From: Sphingomonas sp. HMP9
GTDB lineage: Bacteria; Pseudomonadota; Alphaproteobacteria; Sphingomonadales; Sphingomonadaceae
Direction of reading: 5' to 3'
Length of the DNA stretch: 64,000 nt
NCBI RefSeq assembly: GCF_013374115.1
Contig: NZ_AP022673.1
Span: 310,001-374,000 of the forward strand
Part shown: positions 38,134 to 48,493 of the stretch, in pieces
How positions within the stretch are numbered: the stretch's first letter is position 1
Layout: every line of letters begins with the position of its first letter
The notes under the pieces: model-generated
What the model saw: only the letters and a program-made list of their open reading frames with translations
Database searches by the model: none
What the model was told of the DNA's origin: nothing
Program-made: the position numbers and the translations under genes

Positions 38134-39546
38134 TCAGCCGCTGTAGTACATGTCATACTCGACCGGGCTCGGCGTCATTTCCCAGCGTGCGACTTCGGCG
38201 CGCTTGATCTCGACATAGCTCTCGATCTGGTCCTTCGAGAACACGTCGCCCTTGAGCAGGAAGTCGTGATCGGCGAGCAGGCAGTCGAGCGCCTCGCGGA
38301 GCGAACCCGCGACGGTCGGGACCTGCGCGAGCTCTGCCGGCGGCAGGTCGTACAGGTTCTTGTCCATCGCCTCGCCCGGATGGATCTTGTTGAGGATGCC
38401 GTCCATGCCGGCCATCATCAGCGCCGCGTAAGCGAGATACGGGTTGGCGAGCGCATCGGGGAACCGCACTTCGACGCGCTTCGCCTTGGGGCCGGTGCCG
38501 TACGGAATGCGGCACGATGCCGAGCGGTTGCGCGCCGAATAGGCGAGCAGCACCGGTGCTTCGTAGCCGGGGACGAGGCGCTTGTAGCTGTTGGTCGACG
38601 GGTTGGTGAACGCGTTGACCGCCTTGGCGTGCTTGATGATGCCGCCGATGAAATACAGGCACATGTCGCTGAGGCCCGCATAGCCGTTGCCGGCGAACAG
38701 CGGCGTCTTGCCTTCCCAGATCGAGAAATGCGTGTGCATCCCCGAGCCGTTATCTTCCTTGATCGGCTTGGGCATGAACGTCGCCGTCTTGCCGTACGCA
38801 TGCGCGACCTGATGAACGACGTACTTGTAGATCTGCATGCGATCCGCGGTCTGCGTCAGCGTGCCGAAGGTCAGGCCCAGCTCATGCTGTGCGGCCGCGA
38901 CCTCGTGGTGATGCTTGTCGCAGGGCAGGCCCATCTCGATCATCGTCGAGACCATCTCGCCGCGGATGTCGACCGCGCTATCGACCGGCGCCACGGGGAA
39001 ATAGCCGCCCTTGGCGCGCGGACGATGGCCGAGGTTGCCGCCCTCATATTCGCGACCCGAATTGCCCGGCAGCTCGATATCGTCGATCTTGTAATAGCTG
39101 GTCGAATAGCTGTTCTCGAAGCGGACATCGTCGAACATGAAGAATTCGGCTTCGGGGCCGACATAGACCGTGTCGCCGACGCCGGTGGTCAGCAGATACG
39201 CCTCGGCGCGCTTGGCGGTCGAGCGCGGATCGCGCGCGTACAGCTCGCCGGTCGACGGATCGGCGATGTCGCAGATCAGGATCATCATCGGCGTCGCCGA
39301 GAACGGATCGACATAGACCGCGTCGAGATCGGGCTTGAGCGTCATGTCGCTCTCGTTGATCGCCTTCCAGCCCTCGATCGACGATCCGTCGAACATCAGG
39401 CCGTCGGTCAGCTCGTCTTCGCCGATCAGGCTGGCGACCATCGTGAGGTGCTGCCACTTGCCCTTGGGATCGGTGAACCGCAGATCGACCCACTCGATCT
39501 CCTGGTCCTTGATCATATTGAGAACGTCGGAGGCCGAATTCGCCAT
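38134..39546 (-). CDS. glnA: Glutamine synthetase type I
   Basis: A 470-residue enzyme, the normal type I length. It has DGSSIEGW, the metal and substrate motifs EAEFFMFDD and [20 protein letters not shown], the ATP-binding [10 protein letters not shown] and the adenylylation-site tyrosine context NLYDLPPAE. It assimilates ammonia into glutamine in the cytoplasm. The start [15 protein letters not shown] at 39546 matches homologues and follows AAGGG. It lies 157 bp downstream of glnB, the usual alphaproteobacterial order, and ends in a hairpin-rich 3' region with terminator. Confidence 0.97.
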   Translation of the reverse strand: MANSASDVLNMIKDQEIEWVDLRFTDPKGKWQHLTMVASLIGEDELTDGLMFDGSSIEGWKAINESDMTLKPDLDAVYVDPFSATPMMILICDIADPSTGELYARDPRSTAKRAEAYLLTTGVGDTVYVGPEAEFFMFDDVRFENSYSTSYYKIDDIELPGNSGREYEGGNLGHRPRAKGGYFPVAPVDSAVDIRGEMVSTMIEMGLPCDKHHHEVAAAQHELGLTFGTLTQTADRMQIYKYVVHQVAHAYGKTATFMPKPIKEDNGSGMHTHFSIWEGKTPLFAGNGYAGLSDMCLYFIGGIIKHAKAVNAFTNPSTNSYKRLVPGYEAPVLLAYSARNRSASCRIPYGTGPKAKRVEVRFPDALANPYLAYAALMMAGMDGILNKIHPGEAMDKNLYDLPPAELAQVPTVAGSLREALDCLLADHDFLLKGDVFSKDQIESYVEIKRAEVARWEMTPSPVEYDMYYSG

Positions 39547-39703
39547 GATGCTTGCCCTTCGTCTTGAGACTTCCACCGCGTCGTGCGGGGAATCTAATTG
39601 CGGTATGGAACGTGATTTCCACACAATGTTGCGCTGCGTCAAATGACGATGTCGTCACCCCCCGTCAACGGGGAAGTCGTCAACGCCGTATGCGTGCTCT
39701 GAA

Positions 39704-40165
<462 letters not shown>

Positions 40166-40226
40166 TCACTGCCCGAAATTGCGGCAATCGCTGGCTGCGT
40201 GCGCAATGCGAGGGCAGGGGTATCGA

Positions 40227-40562
40227 TCACAGGATCTCGTGCAGCCGCGCGATCGGGCGGCCAAGGCGCACGCCCTTGTCGGTCTCGACCAGCGGGCGTT
40301 CGATCAGCAGCGGATCGATCATCATCGCGTCGAGGATCGCGTCGGCATCGCCATGCTTGACCGCCTTGGCGCCGTCTTCGGCCATACGGAGACCCTGGCG
40401 CGGCGTCATGCCGGCGCGGTCGTAGAGGCGGACGAGGTCCGCGCGGGAGGGGGGAGTCTTCAGATATTCGACGATCGTGACGTCCGCGCCCGCGTCCTGC
40501 AGCAGGGCGAGCGCCTCGCGCGACTTGGAGCAGCGTGGGTTATGGTAGATCGTCGCCTTCAC
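40227..40562 (-). CDS. arsC: Arsenate reductase (glutaredoxin type)
   Basis: A 111-residue protein with the catalytic Cys in IYHNPRCSKSREALALL and the arginines of the anion site in RPLVETDKGVRLGRP. It reduces arsenate with glutaredoxin/glutathione. GTG at 40562 is chosen: GGAG lies shortly upstream and homologues start there; the longer frame merely translates the neighbouring repeat. No arsenite exporter or ArsR regulator is nearby, so it is not in a classical ars operon. Confidence 0.9.
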   Translation of the reverse strand: MKATIYHNPRCSKSREALALLQDAGADVTIVEYLKTPPSRADLVRLYDRAGMTPRQGLRMAEDGAKAVKHGDADAILDAMMIDPLLIERPLVETDKGVRLGRPIARLHEIL

Positions 40563-40618
40563 GCATGCTCCGTCGTTATCGAACTCACCCGGGCCAGAAC
40601 ACGTGTCCCGCCCGCCTC

Positions 40619-40646
40619 TTGTTCTCCCGCCTTTGCGGGAGAACAA
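40619..40646. repeat. Single-arm family A hairpin after accC
   Basis: TTGTTCTCCCGC and GCGGGAGAACAA flank a short loop. It begins 19 bases past the accC stop on the minus strand and may end accC transcription, although no T run follows. Confidence 0.75.
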
Positions 40647-40664
40647 TCCAAGTTGCAGGGAAGA

Positions 40665-42016
<1,352 letters not shown>

Positions 42017-42017
<1 letters not shown>

Positions 42018-42505
42018 TATTCCACCACGACCAGCGGCTGGTCGAACTCGACCGGCTGGCCGTTCTCGACGAGAATCGCGGTGACGGTGCCGGCCGACGG
42101 CGCGACGATCGTGTTCATCACCTTCATCGCCTCGATGATCAGCAGCGTGTCGCCCGCATTGACCTTCTGGCCGATGGTCGAGAACGGCTTCGCCTCGGGG
42201 TTGGCGGCGAGATAGACGGTGCCGACCATCGGCGATTTCACCGCGCTCGCGCTGATCGCCGGGGCCGACGCGCCGACCTCGGCCTGCGGGATCGCGAGCG
42301 GTGCGGAGACGGGGGCCGCCGCGGGGGCGGGCGCGTAATGCGCGACGGGCGCGGCCTGGGCGGCCTTGCGCGCGACGCGGATCCGGCGCGAACCGTCCTC
42401 GACTTCGATCTCGGTCAGCTGCGTGGTGTCGAGGAGTTCGGCGAGCTGGCGCACCAGGGTCACATCGACCTGCATCGCACCGGTGTTTTCTGTATTGTCG
42501 GTCAT
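42017..42505 (-). CDS. accB: Biotin carboxyl carrier protein of acetyl-CoA carboxylase
   Basis: A 162-residue protein: an N-terminal helix ([20 protein letters not shown]), an Ala/Pro-rich linker (residues about 50-85) and a C-terminal biotinyl domain with the biotin acceptor Lys in EAMKVMN. It shuttles the carboxyl group between AccC and the carboxyltransferase. Placed between aroQ and accC, with one-base overlap to accC. Confidence 0.96.
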
Positions 42506-42519
42506 GGCGGGGCCTCCTG

Positions 42520-42954
42520 TCAGAACCGTGCGACGGCTTCAAGCGCGAGCAGATACGAAAGCGCGCCGAAACCCGCGATCGTACCCTTCGACGCCTGGCC
42601 GACCAGGCTGACGTGCCTGAACGATTCGCGCGTATGGGGATTGGAAAGATGCACTTCGATCACCGGCGTCTTCACGCCCTTGATCGCGTCATGGACCGCG
42701 ACCGAGGTGTGCGTGAACGCGCCGGCGTTGAGGATCACCGCCTTGGCGCCGCGCGCCTGCGCTTCCTGGATCCAGTCGACGAGGTGCCCCTCGTGATTCG
42801 ACTGGCGCATGTCGATCGTCAGGTCGAGTTCGCGCGCGCGATCCTCGAGCATCCCGGCGATGTCGTCGAGCGTCTCGTCGCCATAGATCTCCGGCTCGCG
42901 CGTCCCCAGCAGGTTGAGGTTGGGGCCGTTCAGGACGAATATCGTATCGGGCAA
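42520..42954 (-). CDS. aroQ: 3-dehydroquinate dehydratase, type II
   Basis: A 144-residue enzyme with [18 protein letters not shown] (including the catalytic Tyr), [23 protein letters not shown] and [11 protein letters not shown]. It converts 3-dehydroquinate to dehydroshikimate. Its position immediately ahead of accB (14 bp) is a conserved arrangement in proteobacteria. Confidence 0.96.
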   Translation of the reverse strand: MPDTIFVLNGPNLNLLGTREPEIYGDETLDDIAGMLEDRARELDLTIDMRQSNHEGHLVDWIQEAQARGAKAVILNAGAFTHTSVAVHDAIKGVKTPVIEVHLSNPHTRESFRHVSLVGQASKGTIAGFGALSYLLALEAVARF

Positions 42955-43075
42955 GGTCGGCCTTTCGGTTGCGGGCGCTGCGGCGCGGTCTCTATATGCG
43001 TGTCACGCCATTCCTTACAGGCCCGTCTCGCGACAAGTCGAGCCGCGCCTTCGCTGTATAGTGGATCACACACCC

Positions 43076-44068
43076 ATGCCCCATTCCGATGGCACCGTCT
43101 CGATCACCGTCAACGGCGAGCACAAGCGCGTCACCGCCGGGCTTTCGCTCACCGCACTTGCAACCGAACTCGGCCTCGTTCCCGAGAAGATCGCGGTCGA
43201 ACGCAACATGGAAGTGGTGCCGCGCTCGACTCTGGCGGACGTCATGGTCGAGGACGGCGACGACCTGGAGATCGTGCATTTCGTCGGCGGCGGTGACCAT
43301 GCCGACAGCTGGACCGTCGCCGGGCAGAAATTCACGTCGCGGCTGATCGTCGGCACCGGCAAATACAAGGATTTCGCGCAGAACGCCGCCGCCGTCGAGG
43401 TGTCGGGCGCGGAGATCGTCACCGTCGCCGTACGCCGCGTCAACGTGTCGGATCGCAACGCGCCGATGCTGACAGACTTCATTGACCCGAAAAAGATCAC
43501 CTATTTGCCCAACACCGCGGGCTGCTTCGATGCCGAATCGGCGATTCGCACGCTGCGGCTGGCGCGCGAGGCAGGCGGCTGGGAGCTGGTGAAGCTCGAG
43601 GTGCTGGGCGAGGCAAAGACGCTTTATCCCGATATGGTCGAGACGTTGCGCGCCACCGAGATCCTGGCGAACGAGGGCTTCAAGCCGATGGTCTATTGCG
43701 TCGACGATCCGATCGCGACGAAGCGGCTGGAGAATGCGGGCGCGGTCGCGATCATGCCGCTGGGCGCGCCGATCGGCTCGGGGCTGGGCATCCAGAACCG
43801 CGTGACGATCCGGCTGATCGTCGAGGGGGCAGGGGTGCCCGTGTTGGTCGATGCAGGCGTCGGCACCGCGTCCGATGCCGCGGTGGCGATGGAGCTCGGT
43901 TGCGACGGCGTGCTGATGAACACTGCGATCGCCGAGGCGAAGGATCCGCTGATGATGGCCGCGGCGATGAAGGCCGCGGTCGAATCGGGGCGGCTGGCTT
44001 ATCGTGCCGGCCGGATGGGGCAGCGGCGCTATGCGGATCCGTCGAGCCCGCTGGCCGGGCTGATCTGA
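43076..44068 (+). CDS. thiG: ThiS-ThiG fusion: sulfur carrier and thiazole synthase
   Basis: A 330-residue fusion. Residues 1-68 are a ThiS beta-grasp domain ([19 protein letters not shown] to [12 protein letters not shown]); from residue 75 a complete ThiG barrel follows ([72 protein letters not shown]). ThiG condenses deoxyxylulose phosphate, dehydroglycine and sulfur into the thiazole. Free ThiS needs a C-terminal Gly-Gly for thiocarboxylation; here the GGG is internal, so either cleavage or another sulfur route is required. No TPP riboswitch motif was seen in the 120 bp upstream. Confidence 0.94.
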   Translation: MPHSDGTVSITVNGEHKRVTAGLSLTALATELGLVPEKIAVERNMEVVPRSTLADVMVEDGDDLEIVHFVGGGDHADSWTVAGQKFTSRLIVGTGKYKDFAQNAAAVEVSGAEIVTVAVRRVNVSDRNAPMLTDFIDPKKITYLPNTAGCFDAESAIRTLRLAREAGGWELVKLEVLGEAKTLYPDMVETLRATEILANEGFKPMVYCVDDPIATKRLENAGAVAIMPLGAPIGSGLGIQNRVTIRLIVEGAGVPVLVDAGVGTASDAAVAMELGCDGVLMNTAIAEAKDPLMMAAAMKAAVESGRLAYRAGRMGQRRYADPSSPLAGLI

Positions 44069-44107
44069 GTGCGCGCTTCTCAAACTGGGTCATGACGCAA
44101 ACGTCAC

Positions 44108-44132
44108 GGAACCCACGTTAAAGATGACCGTT
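44108..44132 (+). promoter_or_regulatory. EcfG-type general stress promoter of csbD
   Basis: GGAAC at 44108, exactly 16 bases, then CGTT at 44129. This is the full consensus of the alphaproteobacterial general-stress sigma factor. It lies 60 bp before the csbD ATG, a normal leader length. Confidence 0.85.
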
Positions 44133-44191
44133 ATACCTTTACAAGTTCAGAGCGGCACGACTGGCGTGACGCGAAACAGATGGAGGCTCTG

Positions 44192-44374
44192 ATGGGCGAA
44201 TTCACCGATAAGGTCGCAGCAGCAGGCAACAAGGCTGCAGGCAACGTCAAGGAAGCCGTCGGCAAGGCGACCGATAATGATCGTCTGGTAGCCGAAGGCG
44301 AGGCACAGCAGGCCAAGGGCACTGCGCAGAACGTCAAGGGCAGCGTCAAGGGCGCACTCGGTGACGACATCTAA
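44192..44374 (+). CDS. CsbD-family stress protein
   Basis: A 60-residue hydrophilic protein: MGEFTDKVAAAGNKAAGNVK, then KEAVGKATDNDRLVAEGEAQ and KGTAQNVKGSVKG, the classical CsbD pattern. The function of the family is unclear; members are induced by general stress. ATG at 44192 is chosen since GGAGG ends five bases before it; an ATG at 44180 has no SD. A consensus EcfG promoter and an intrinsic terminator bracket the gene, making it a monocistronic stress gene. Confidence 0.93.
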   Translation: MGEFTDKVAAAGNKAAGNVKEAVGKATDNDRLVAEGEAQQAKGTAQNVKGSVKGALGDDI

Positions 44375-44398
44375 GCTTTGGCTTGATGCATGAATATT

Positions 44399-44432
44399 GG
44401 CCGCTTCGGGAAACCGGGGCGGCCTTTTCTTT
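44399..44432 (+). terminator. Intrinsic terminator after csbD
   Basis: GGCCGC-T-TCGG and CCGG-G-GCGGCC pair around GAAA, followed directly by TTTTCTTT. It begins 25 bases after the stop. Confidence 0.9.
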
Positions 44433-44456
44433 ATGCGCGGTCTACCGCGACCACGA

Positions 44457-44554
44457 CCCCGGCGAAGGCCAGGGCCTAATTGGCGGACGATTGTGACCGA
44501 GGTTATCACGTGGTTACCTCGGTCATGCCAATTGGGGCCCCGCCTTCGCCGAGG
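44457..44554. repeat. Palindromic repeat, family A, with nested inner hairpin
   Basis: Outer arms CCCCGGCGAAGGC and GCCTTCGCCGAGG with inner CCTAATTGGC/GCCAATTGG; a further perfect hairpin (TGACCGAGGT/ACCTCGGTCA) fills the centre. The 250 bp between csbD and the HAD gene contain only this element and the terminator. Confidence 0.8.
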
Positions 44555-44625
44555 TGGTAGATAGCCCGTCAGGGTGGTGGACAGGCCCCTTGCCCCACGA
44601 CCCAAACCCCATCACGAGCACCCTC

Positions 44626-45288
44626 ATGACCTTCCCCACTCGCACCTACGCCGCATTCCTGTTCGACATGGACGGCACGATCCTCACCTCGATCGCCTCC
44701 GCCGAGCGTACCTGGACAAAATGGGCGATCGCGCATGGCCTCGACGCCGCGACGTTCGTGCCGACGATCCACGGGGTGCAGTCGGTCGAGACGGTCCGGC
44801 GGCTGAACCTCCCCGGCGTCGATCCGGTCGTGGAAGCCGCGGCGATCACCGCTGCCGAGATGGAAGATGTGGGCGACATCGCGCCGATCGCCGGCGCCGC
44901 GGCGTTCCTCGCCAGCCTGCCGGCCGAGCGCTGGACGATCGTTACCTCCGCGCCGCGCGCGCTCGCCGAGGTGCGTCTCAAGGCAGCCGGCCTGCCGATC
45001 CCCGCGACGATGATTGCCGCTGATGACATTCCAAACGGCAAGCCCGCCCCGGATTGTTTCCTGATCGCAGCCGAACGGCTGGGCGTCCTGGCCACGGATT
45101 GCCTGGTGTTCGAGGATGCCCCAGCCGGTATTACAGCAGGCGAGGCGGCTGGCGCAGATGTTCTGGTGATCACCGCTACGCATGGGATGACCCATCGGCC
45201 CGATGCCCGTCACCTCAAGATACAGGATTATCTGAACGTGACGGCGACGGTTACGTCGGACGGTGAACTCGTGATGGTATCGCTCTGA
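44626..45288 (+). CDS. HAD-superfamily hydrolase (sugar-phosphatase-like)
   Basis: A 220-residue HAD-IA phosphatase: motif I FLFDMDGTILTS, motif II TIVTSAP, motif III lysine in NGKPAPDCF and motif IV FEDAPAG. The cap domain is the helical type between motif I and II (SVETVRRLNLPG). Members hydrolyse small sugar phosphates; the exact substrate is unknown. ATG at 44626 follows a poor SD; the codons fit from there. Confidence 0.9.
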   Translation: MTFPTRTYAAFLFDMDGTILTSIASAERTWTKWAIAHGLDAATFVPTIHGVQSVETVRRLNLPGVDPVVEAAAITAAEMEDVGDIAPIAGAAAFLASLPAERWTIVTSAPRALAEVRLKAAGLPIPATMIAADDIPNGKPAPDCFLIAAERLGVLATDCLVFEDAPAGITAGEAAGADVLVITATHGMTHRPDARHLKIQDYLNVTATVTSDGELVMVSL

Positions 45289-45306
45289 CGCGAACGATCG
45301 GCGCGT

Positions 45307-45492
45307 TCAAACCAAAGTACCACGCTCTTGTGCACGCGCAATCAACTCATCGTTCGCGGCTTCGTCAAGGCGTCCAGCGGTACGCAACGCAGCTTCGGGA
45401 GTCATCGCGATGACCGCCCCGTTCGGCCCGTCGATCACAACCTCGCCGTTTTCATGGAAAACGTCGCGGGGTTCGGTATGCGGACTAATCAT
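45307..45492 (-). CDS. Small conserved-looking hypothetical protein (61 aa)
   Basis: With the start at 45492 (AGGAG six bases upstream) the protein is MISPHTEPRDVFHENGEVVI, then DGPNGAVIAMTPEAALRTAG and a helical end RLDEAANDELIARAQERG. The middle looks like a short beta-hairpin followed by helices. Not assigned to a family. Stops 18 bp from the convergent HAD gene. Confidence 0.72.
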   Translation of the reverse strand: MISPHTEPRDVFHENGEVVIDGPNGAVIAMTPEAALRTAGRLDEAANDELIARAQERGTLV

Positions 45493-45561
45493 CGCGCGCT
45501 CCTGATCTTTCAGGATCAACGTCGGTCGAGACGGATAGGTCCACGATGCTGACTCTTCCCG

Positions 45562-46566
45562 TCAGCCGATAACCGATTCGCCCATCCATCGATCGAACAA
45601 TTGCGGCCACAACGACCCCGGCGAACGCGGCGAGAGGCGCGTCCCGAAACCATGGCCGCCATGCTGAAGGAAATGTGCTTCCGCCGGAATGCCAGCGCGA
45701 CGAGCGGCGGCGAGCGTGTCGACACTGTTCGCGACCGGTACGGTGGTGTCATCCTCGGCATGGACGAGGAACAGCGGCGGGTCGCCCGCCTTCAATTGGC
45801 GGTCGATCGCGTAGCGTGCCTGAACGGCAGGCACCGGGTCCGGGCCGAGCAGGTTGGCGCGCGATCCGCCATGGCTGCGGCCGGGGTCCATGTTGGAGAC
45901 CGCGTACATCAGGCCCGCCCAGGCCGGCCGTGCCGAATGCCGGTCGGCGGCGTCGACCGGACGATACGCCTTGAAGTCGTGGAGCACCGCCACGGAGCCG
46001 GCAAGGTGTCCGCCGGCCGAGAAGCCGAGCACGCCCAGCTTCTCCGCCTTGATCCCGTAGGCGCGCGCATTGGCTCGGATCAACCGCATCGCGCGCTGCG
46101 CGTCGGCAAGCGGCACGTCGGCGCGGTCCGCCCACCCTTCGCCCGGCAGGCGGTAGCTCAGCACGAATGCGGTGATCCCGAACGCGTTCAACGCGCGCGC
46201 GACATCGATCCCCTCGTTACGCAGCGAGGTGATCGAATAGCCGCCGCCGGGCACGATCAGCACCGCGCGACCGTCGGGCCGGGCAGCGCGAAACACGCCG
46301 ACTTCCGGGTGGACGACGCCGCGCATCTGGAAGTCGCGATACCCGTCGGGGTAGCGCGGCATCCGCGGCTGCGGGATAGGCAGCGGGTTCGGCGCACCCG
46401 GGGGGATGCCGGGCCATAGCGCGAACCGCTCGGCAGGGGGCCAGATCGGCAGCTCGGGTGCGCGTGGCTGGCCGGAAGTGCGTTGTGCCCCACTCCGCGC
46501 GAAGACGGCAGGTGTAAGGCCCGCAGCGAGGGGAAGGGCAAGGAGCGAGCGGCGGTCAAAGGTCAT
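45562..46566 (-). CDS. Secreted alpha/beta-hydrolase (esterase/lipase, BD-FAE type)
   Basis: A 334-residue protein with a twin-arginine-like start (MTFDRRSLLALPLAAGLTPA). The hydrolase core has the oxyanion loop VLIVPGGGYSITS, the nucleophile elbow GVLGFSAGGHLAGS, an acid in LVHAEDDTTVPV and the catalytic His in FLQHGGHGFG. Family members deacetylate xylan or hydrolyse short-chain esters. RR at residues 5-6 followed by a hydrophobic run suggests Tat export, but the full consensus is not met. Substrate unknown. Confidence 0.88.
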   Translation of the reverse strand: MTFDRRSLLALPLAAGLTPAVFARSGAQRTSGQPRAPELPIWPPAERFALWPGIPPGAPNPLPIPQPRMPRYPDGYRDFQMRGVVHPEVGVFRAARPDGRAVLIVPGGGYSITSLRNEGIDVARALNAFGITAFVLSYRLPGEGWADRADVPLADAQRAMRLIRANARAYGIKAEKLGVLGFSAGGHLAGSVAVLHDFKAYRPVDAADRHSARPAWAGLMYAVSNMDPGRSHGGSRANLLGPDPVPAVQARYAIDRQLKAGDPPLFLVHAEDDTTVPVANSVDTLAAARRAGIPAEAHFLQHGGHGFGTRLSPRSPGSLWPQLFDRWMGESVIG

Positions 46567-46665
46567 GCCGGATTTCTAGACGATCGATCGGCGTCGGGGG
46601 AGGGGCGTATGCCGCGAATGGCGATTATTCGCATTGGCTCTCCAGTCTCGCCTCGAGCCACCGCC

Positions 46666-47091
46666 TCAAAACACTGCCAAAGCCGCGTGTAGCGTGAGCG
46701 CGGCGACCATCATGCTCGACAGGACGAAGAACAGGAAGCGGACGCGGACGCGGTTGCTGGTCGACTGCACCAGACTGTGCAGGATCCTCAGCCCGACATA
46801 GGCCCAGGCGATCCAGGTGTTGGGGCCGTTTCCCGTGCCGCTCAACGCCAGAACGGTACAGATCGCGTAGAACAGCGTCGGCTGCTCCATCAAATGATTG
46901 TAATTATGCGCCTTCCACTGCGCCTGTGGCGGCAACGACCGGTCGGCATCGGCGGCCTTCGTACCGACGAGGGTGCTCATGTCGATGCCCGCCGCCTTCA
47001 TCGCTGGTAGTCGCGTCGCGAGCGTCCAGGCCAGCATGACCAGCGTCCACGCGATCAGCACGACCATAGGTCGCAGGATGTCGCTGTGCAT
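46666..47091 (-). CDS. MAPEG-family membrane protein
   Basis: A 141-residue protein with four hydrophobic segments, the MAPEG topology: MVVLIAWTLVMLAWTLATRL, then a polar loop (WKAHNYNHLMEQPTLFYAIC, with the conserved NHxEQ-like region), AYVGLRILHSLVQST and the last helix. MAPEG proteins are membrane-associated, often glutathione-linked. Its ribosome binding site GGGGGAGG lies inside a terminator-like hairpin immediately before the ATG (see 47093-47124). Confidence 0.88.
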   Translation of the reverse strand: MHSDILRPMVVLIAWTLVMLAWTLATRLPAMKAAGIDMSTLVGTKAADADRSLPPQAQWKAHNYNHLMEQPTLFYAICTVLALSGTGNGPNTWIAWAYVGLRILHSLVQSTSNRVRVRFLFFVLSSMMVAALTLHAALAVF

Positions 47092-47092
47092 G

Positions 47093-47124
47093 AAAAAGCC
47101 TCCCCCGGTTATCCGGAGAAGGCT
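47093..47124 (-). terminator. Terminator-like hairpin abutting the MAPEG start codon
   Basis: On the minus strand AGCCTTCTCCGG pairs with CCGGGGGAGGCT over 12 positions (two G-U pairs) around an ATAA loop, followed by TTTTT ending one base before the ATG. It would end the upstream deoxyhypusine-synthase-like transcript, yet its 3' arm holds the SD (GGGGGAGG) of the MAPEG gene, which may allow translational or attenuation control. Confidence 0.75.
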
Positions 47125-47158
47125 GCCTCAGTTACATGTGCGGAGCAATGTCTGAATC

Positions 47159-47276
47159 CTCCCCCGCCAGGGGGAGGTGGCAGGCGCAGCCTGACGGAGG
47201 GGGAGGGAAGGGCAACTTACGTTCCGTGTCCGCCCCCTCCATCGCCTTCGGCGCCACCTCCCCCTAGCGGGGGAGG
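47159..47276. repeat. Repeat, family B
   Basis: CTCCCCCGCCAGGGGGAGGTGGC at the left (palindromic), GACGGAGGGGGAGGG in the middle and GCCACCTCCCCCTAGCGGGGGAGG at the right. Same word order as the elements at 16544 and 62861. Confidence 0.8.
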
Positions 47277-47285
47277 ATCAGCGGC

Positions 47286-48341
47286 TCAGTCGAAGCTCGC
47301 GCCCCACTTGCGGACCGGACGGTCCTTCCAAAGCCCGCGGTGATACGCGTCCGACGCCAGCAGCGGCATGACCGAACCCGCTTCGGCGAACACCATCTGC
47401 TCGATGCCGGTGTTGACCTTGCCCCACGAGGCGGCCTCCTGCAGCGTCGACGACGAGCACGCACCGTCGCGCACGTCGGCGACCGTGATCTGCACCGCGT
47501 ACTTGTGGACCTGGACGTCGTCGTGGCCGAGGATCTCGGCGCAGACGACGGTGTCCTGGATGAAGTTCTTCGGCACGCCGCCGCCGATCATGAGAAGCCC
47601 GGTGGTGCCCGCCTTGATCTTGATCTCGGTGAGCTCGCGGAAATCGGCGATCGCGTCGAGCACCATGTACGGCTTGCCCGCCTTGACCGCGTCGACCTGG
47701 TGCTTGACGAGCCCGAAACCTGCCGAGCTGTCGACGAACGCCGGGCAGAAGATCGGCACGTCATGCTCATAGGCGAGCTTGACGAGGCTGTTCTCCTTCT
47801 TGCCGTGCTCGACGAGGTACTTGCCCATCTCGCGGATGAATTCGCGGCTCGAATAGGCGCGCGGCTCGAGCGTCTCGGCGATCTCGAAGATCGTGTGGTC
47901 GACGTGCTGGAGCTCTTCCTCGTCGATATAGGTGTCGTAGATCCGGTCGATCATCAGCGAGCGCAGCACGTCGTCGTGCGGTACTTCGAGCGCCTGATAA
48001 TGCTTGTGGCCGAGGCCCTCGAAGAAATCCATGTCGACGATCGTCGCGCCGGTCGCGACGATGCCGTCGATCATGTTGTTGCGCAGCAGTTCGGCATACA
48101 GGTCCATGCAACCGCCGGCCGAGGTCGAACCCGCGATCACGAGGAAGATCGTGCAGTCCTTGTCGGCCAGCATCTGGTTGTAGATGTCGGTCGCACGACC
48201 GAGGTCGCGGCTGGTGAACGACATCTTCTTCATCGCGTCGACGATCGGCCGCGCGTCGAAGCTCGTGATGTCGATATGCTCGACGGTGGTGGACAGGAGC
48301 TCAGCCTTGCGCTGCGCGTCGATGCGGGTGTCTTCGGTCAT
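47286..48341 (-). CDS. Deoxyhypusine-synthase-like polyamine enzyme
   Basis: A 351-residue protein of the deoxyhypusine synthase family. It has VIAGSTSAGGCMDLYAELL (NAD site), GATIVDMDFFEGLGH, SVYCPAFVDSS-like FCPAFVDSSAGFG, and EAASWGKV, where the Lys matches the catalytic Lys of deoxyhypusine synthase. Bacteria lack eIF5A, so this enzyme transfers an aminobutyl group to a small amine instead, producing homospermidine or a guanidino analogue. The neighbouring ornithine decarboxylase gene provides putrescine. Start is 48341 (MTEDTRID); ATG at 48356 is an alternative, with a GGGGG from the adjacent repeat as SD. Confidence 0.88.
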   Translation of the reverse strand: MTEDTRIDAQRKAELLSTTVEHIDITSFDARPIVDAMKKMSFTSRDLGRATDIYNQMLADKDCTIFLVIAGSTSAGGCMDLYAELLRNNMIDGIVATGATIVDMDFFEGLGHKHYQALEVPHDDVLRSLMIDRIYDTYIDEEELQHVDHTIFEIAETLEPRAYSSREFIREMGKYLVEHGKKENSLVKLAYEHDVPIFCPAFVDSSAGFGLVKHQVDAVKAGKPYMVLDAIADFRELTEIKIKAGTTGLLMIGGGVPKNFIQDTVVCAEILGHDDVQVHKYAVQITVADVRDGACSSSTLQEAASWGKVNTGIEQMVFAEAGSVMPLLASDAYHRGLWKDRPVRKWGASFD

Positions 48342-48358
48342 GTGAATTTGCTCCATAA

Positions 48359-48469
48359 GTCCCCCTTCCGCTTGCGGGAGGGGTTAGGGGAGGGACTGAA
48401 ATATCCGCGAACGCCAACGCTCACGGACAAGCCCTCCCCCGACCCCTCCCGTAAACGGGAGGGGAGGAA
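48359..48469. repeat. Repeat, family B
   Basis: A left arm (CCCCCTTCCGCTTGCGGGAG, GGGTTAGGGGAGGG) faces a right arm (CCCTCCCCCGACCCCTCCC, GTAAACGGGAGGGGAGG). Close relative of the element at 20391. It fills the gap between the two polyamine genes. Confidence 0.82.
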
Positions 48470-48493
48470 GAAGGGCGCGGTACTAAAGCTTGG

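Noticed and set aside
37984-39567. Long plus-strand frame opposite glnA
   Set aside because: Shadow of glutamine synthetase; no SD, no recognisable domain.
42955-43075. TPP riboswitch before thiSG
   Set aside because: The conserved CTGAGA and ACCTGATC-like words are not present in the 120-bp leader.
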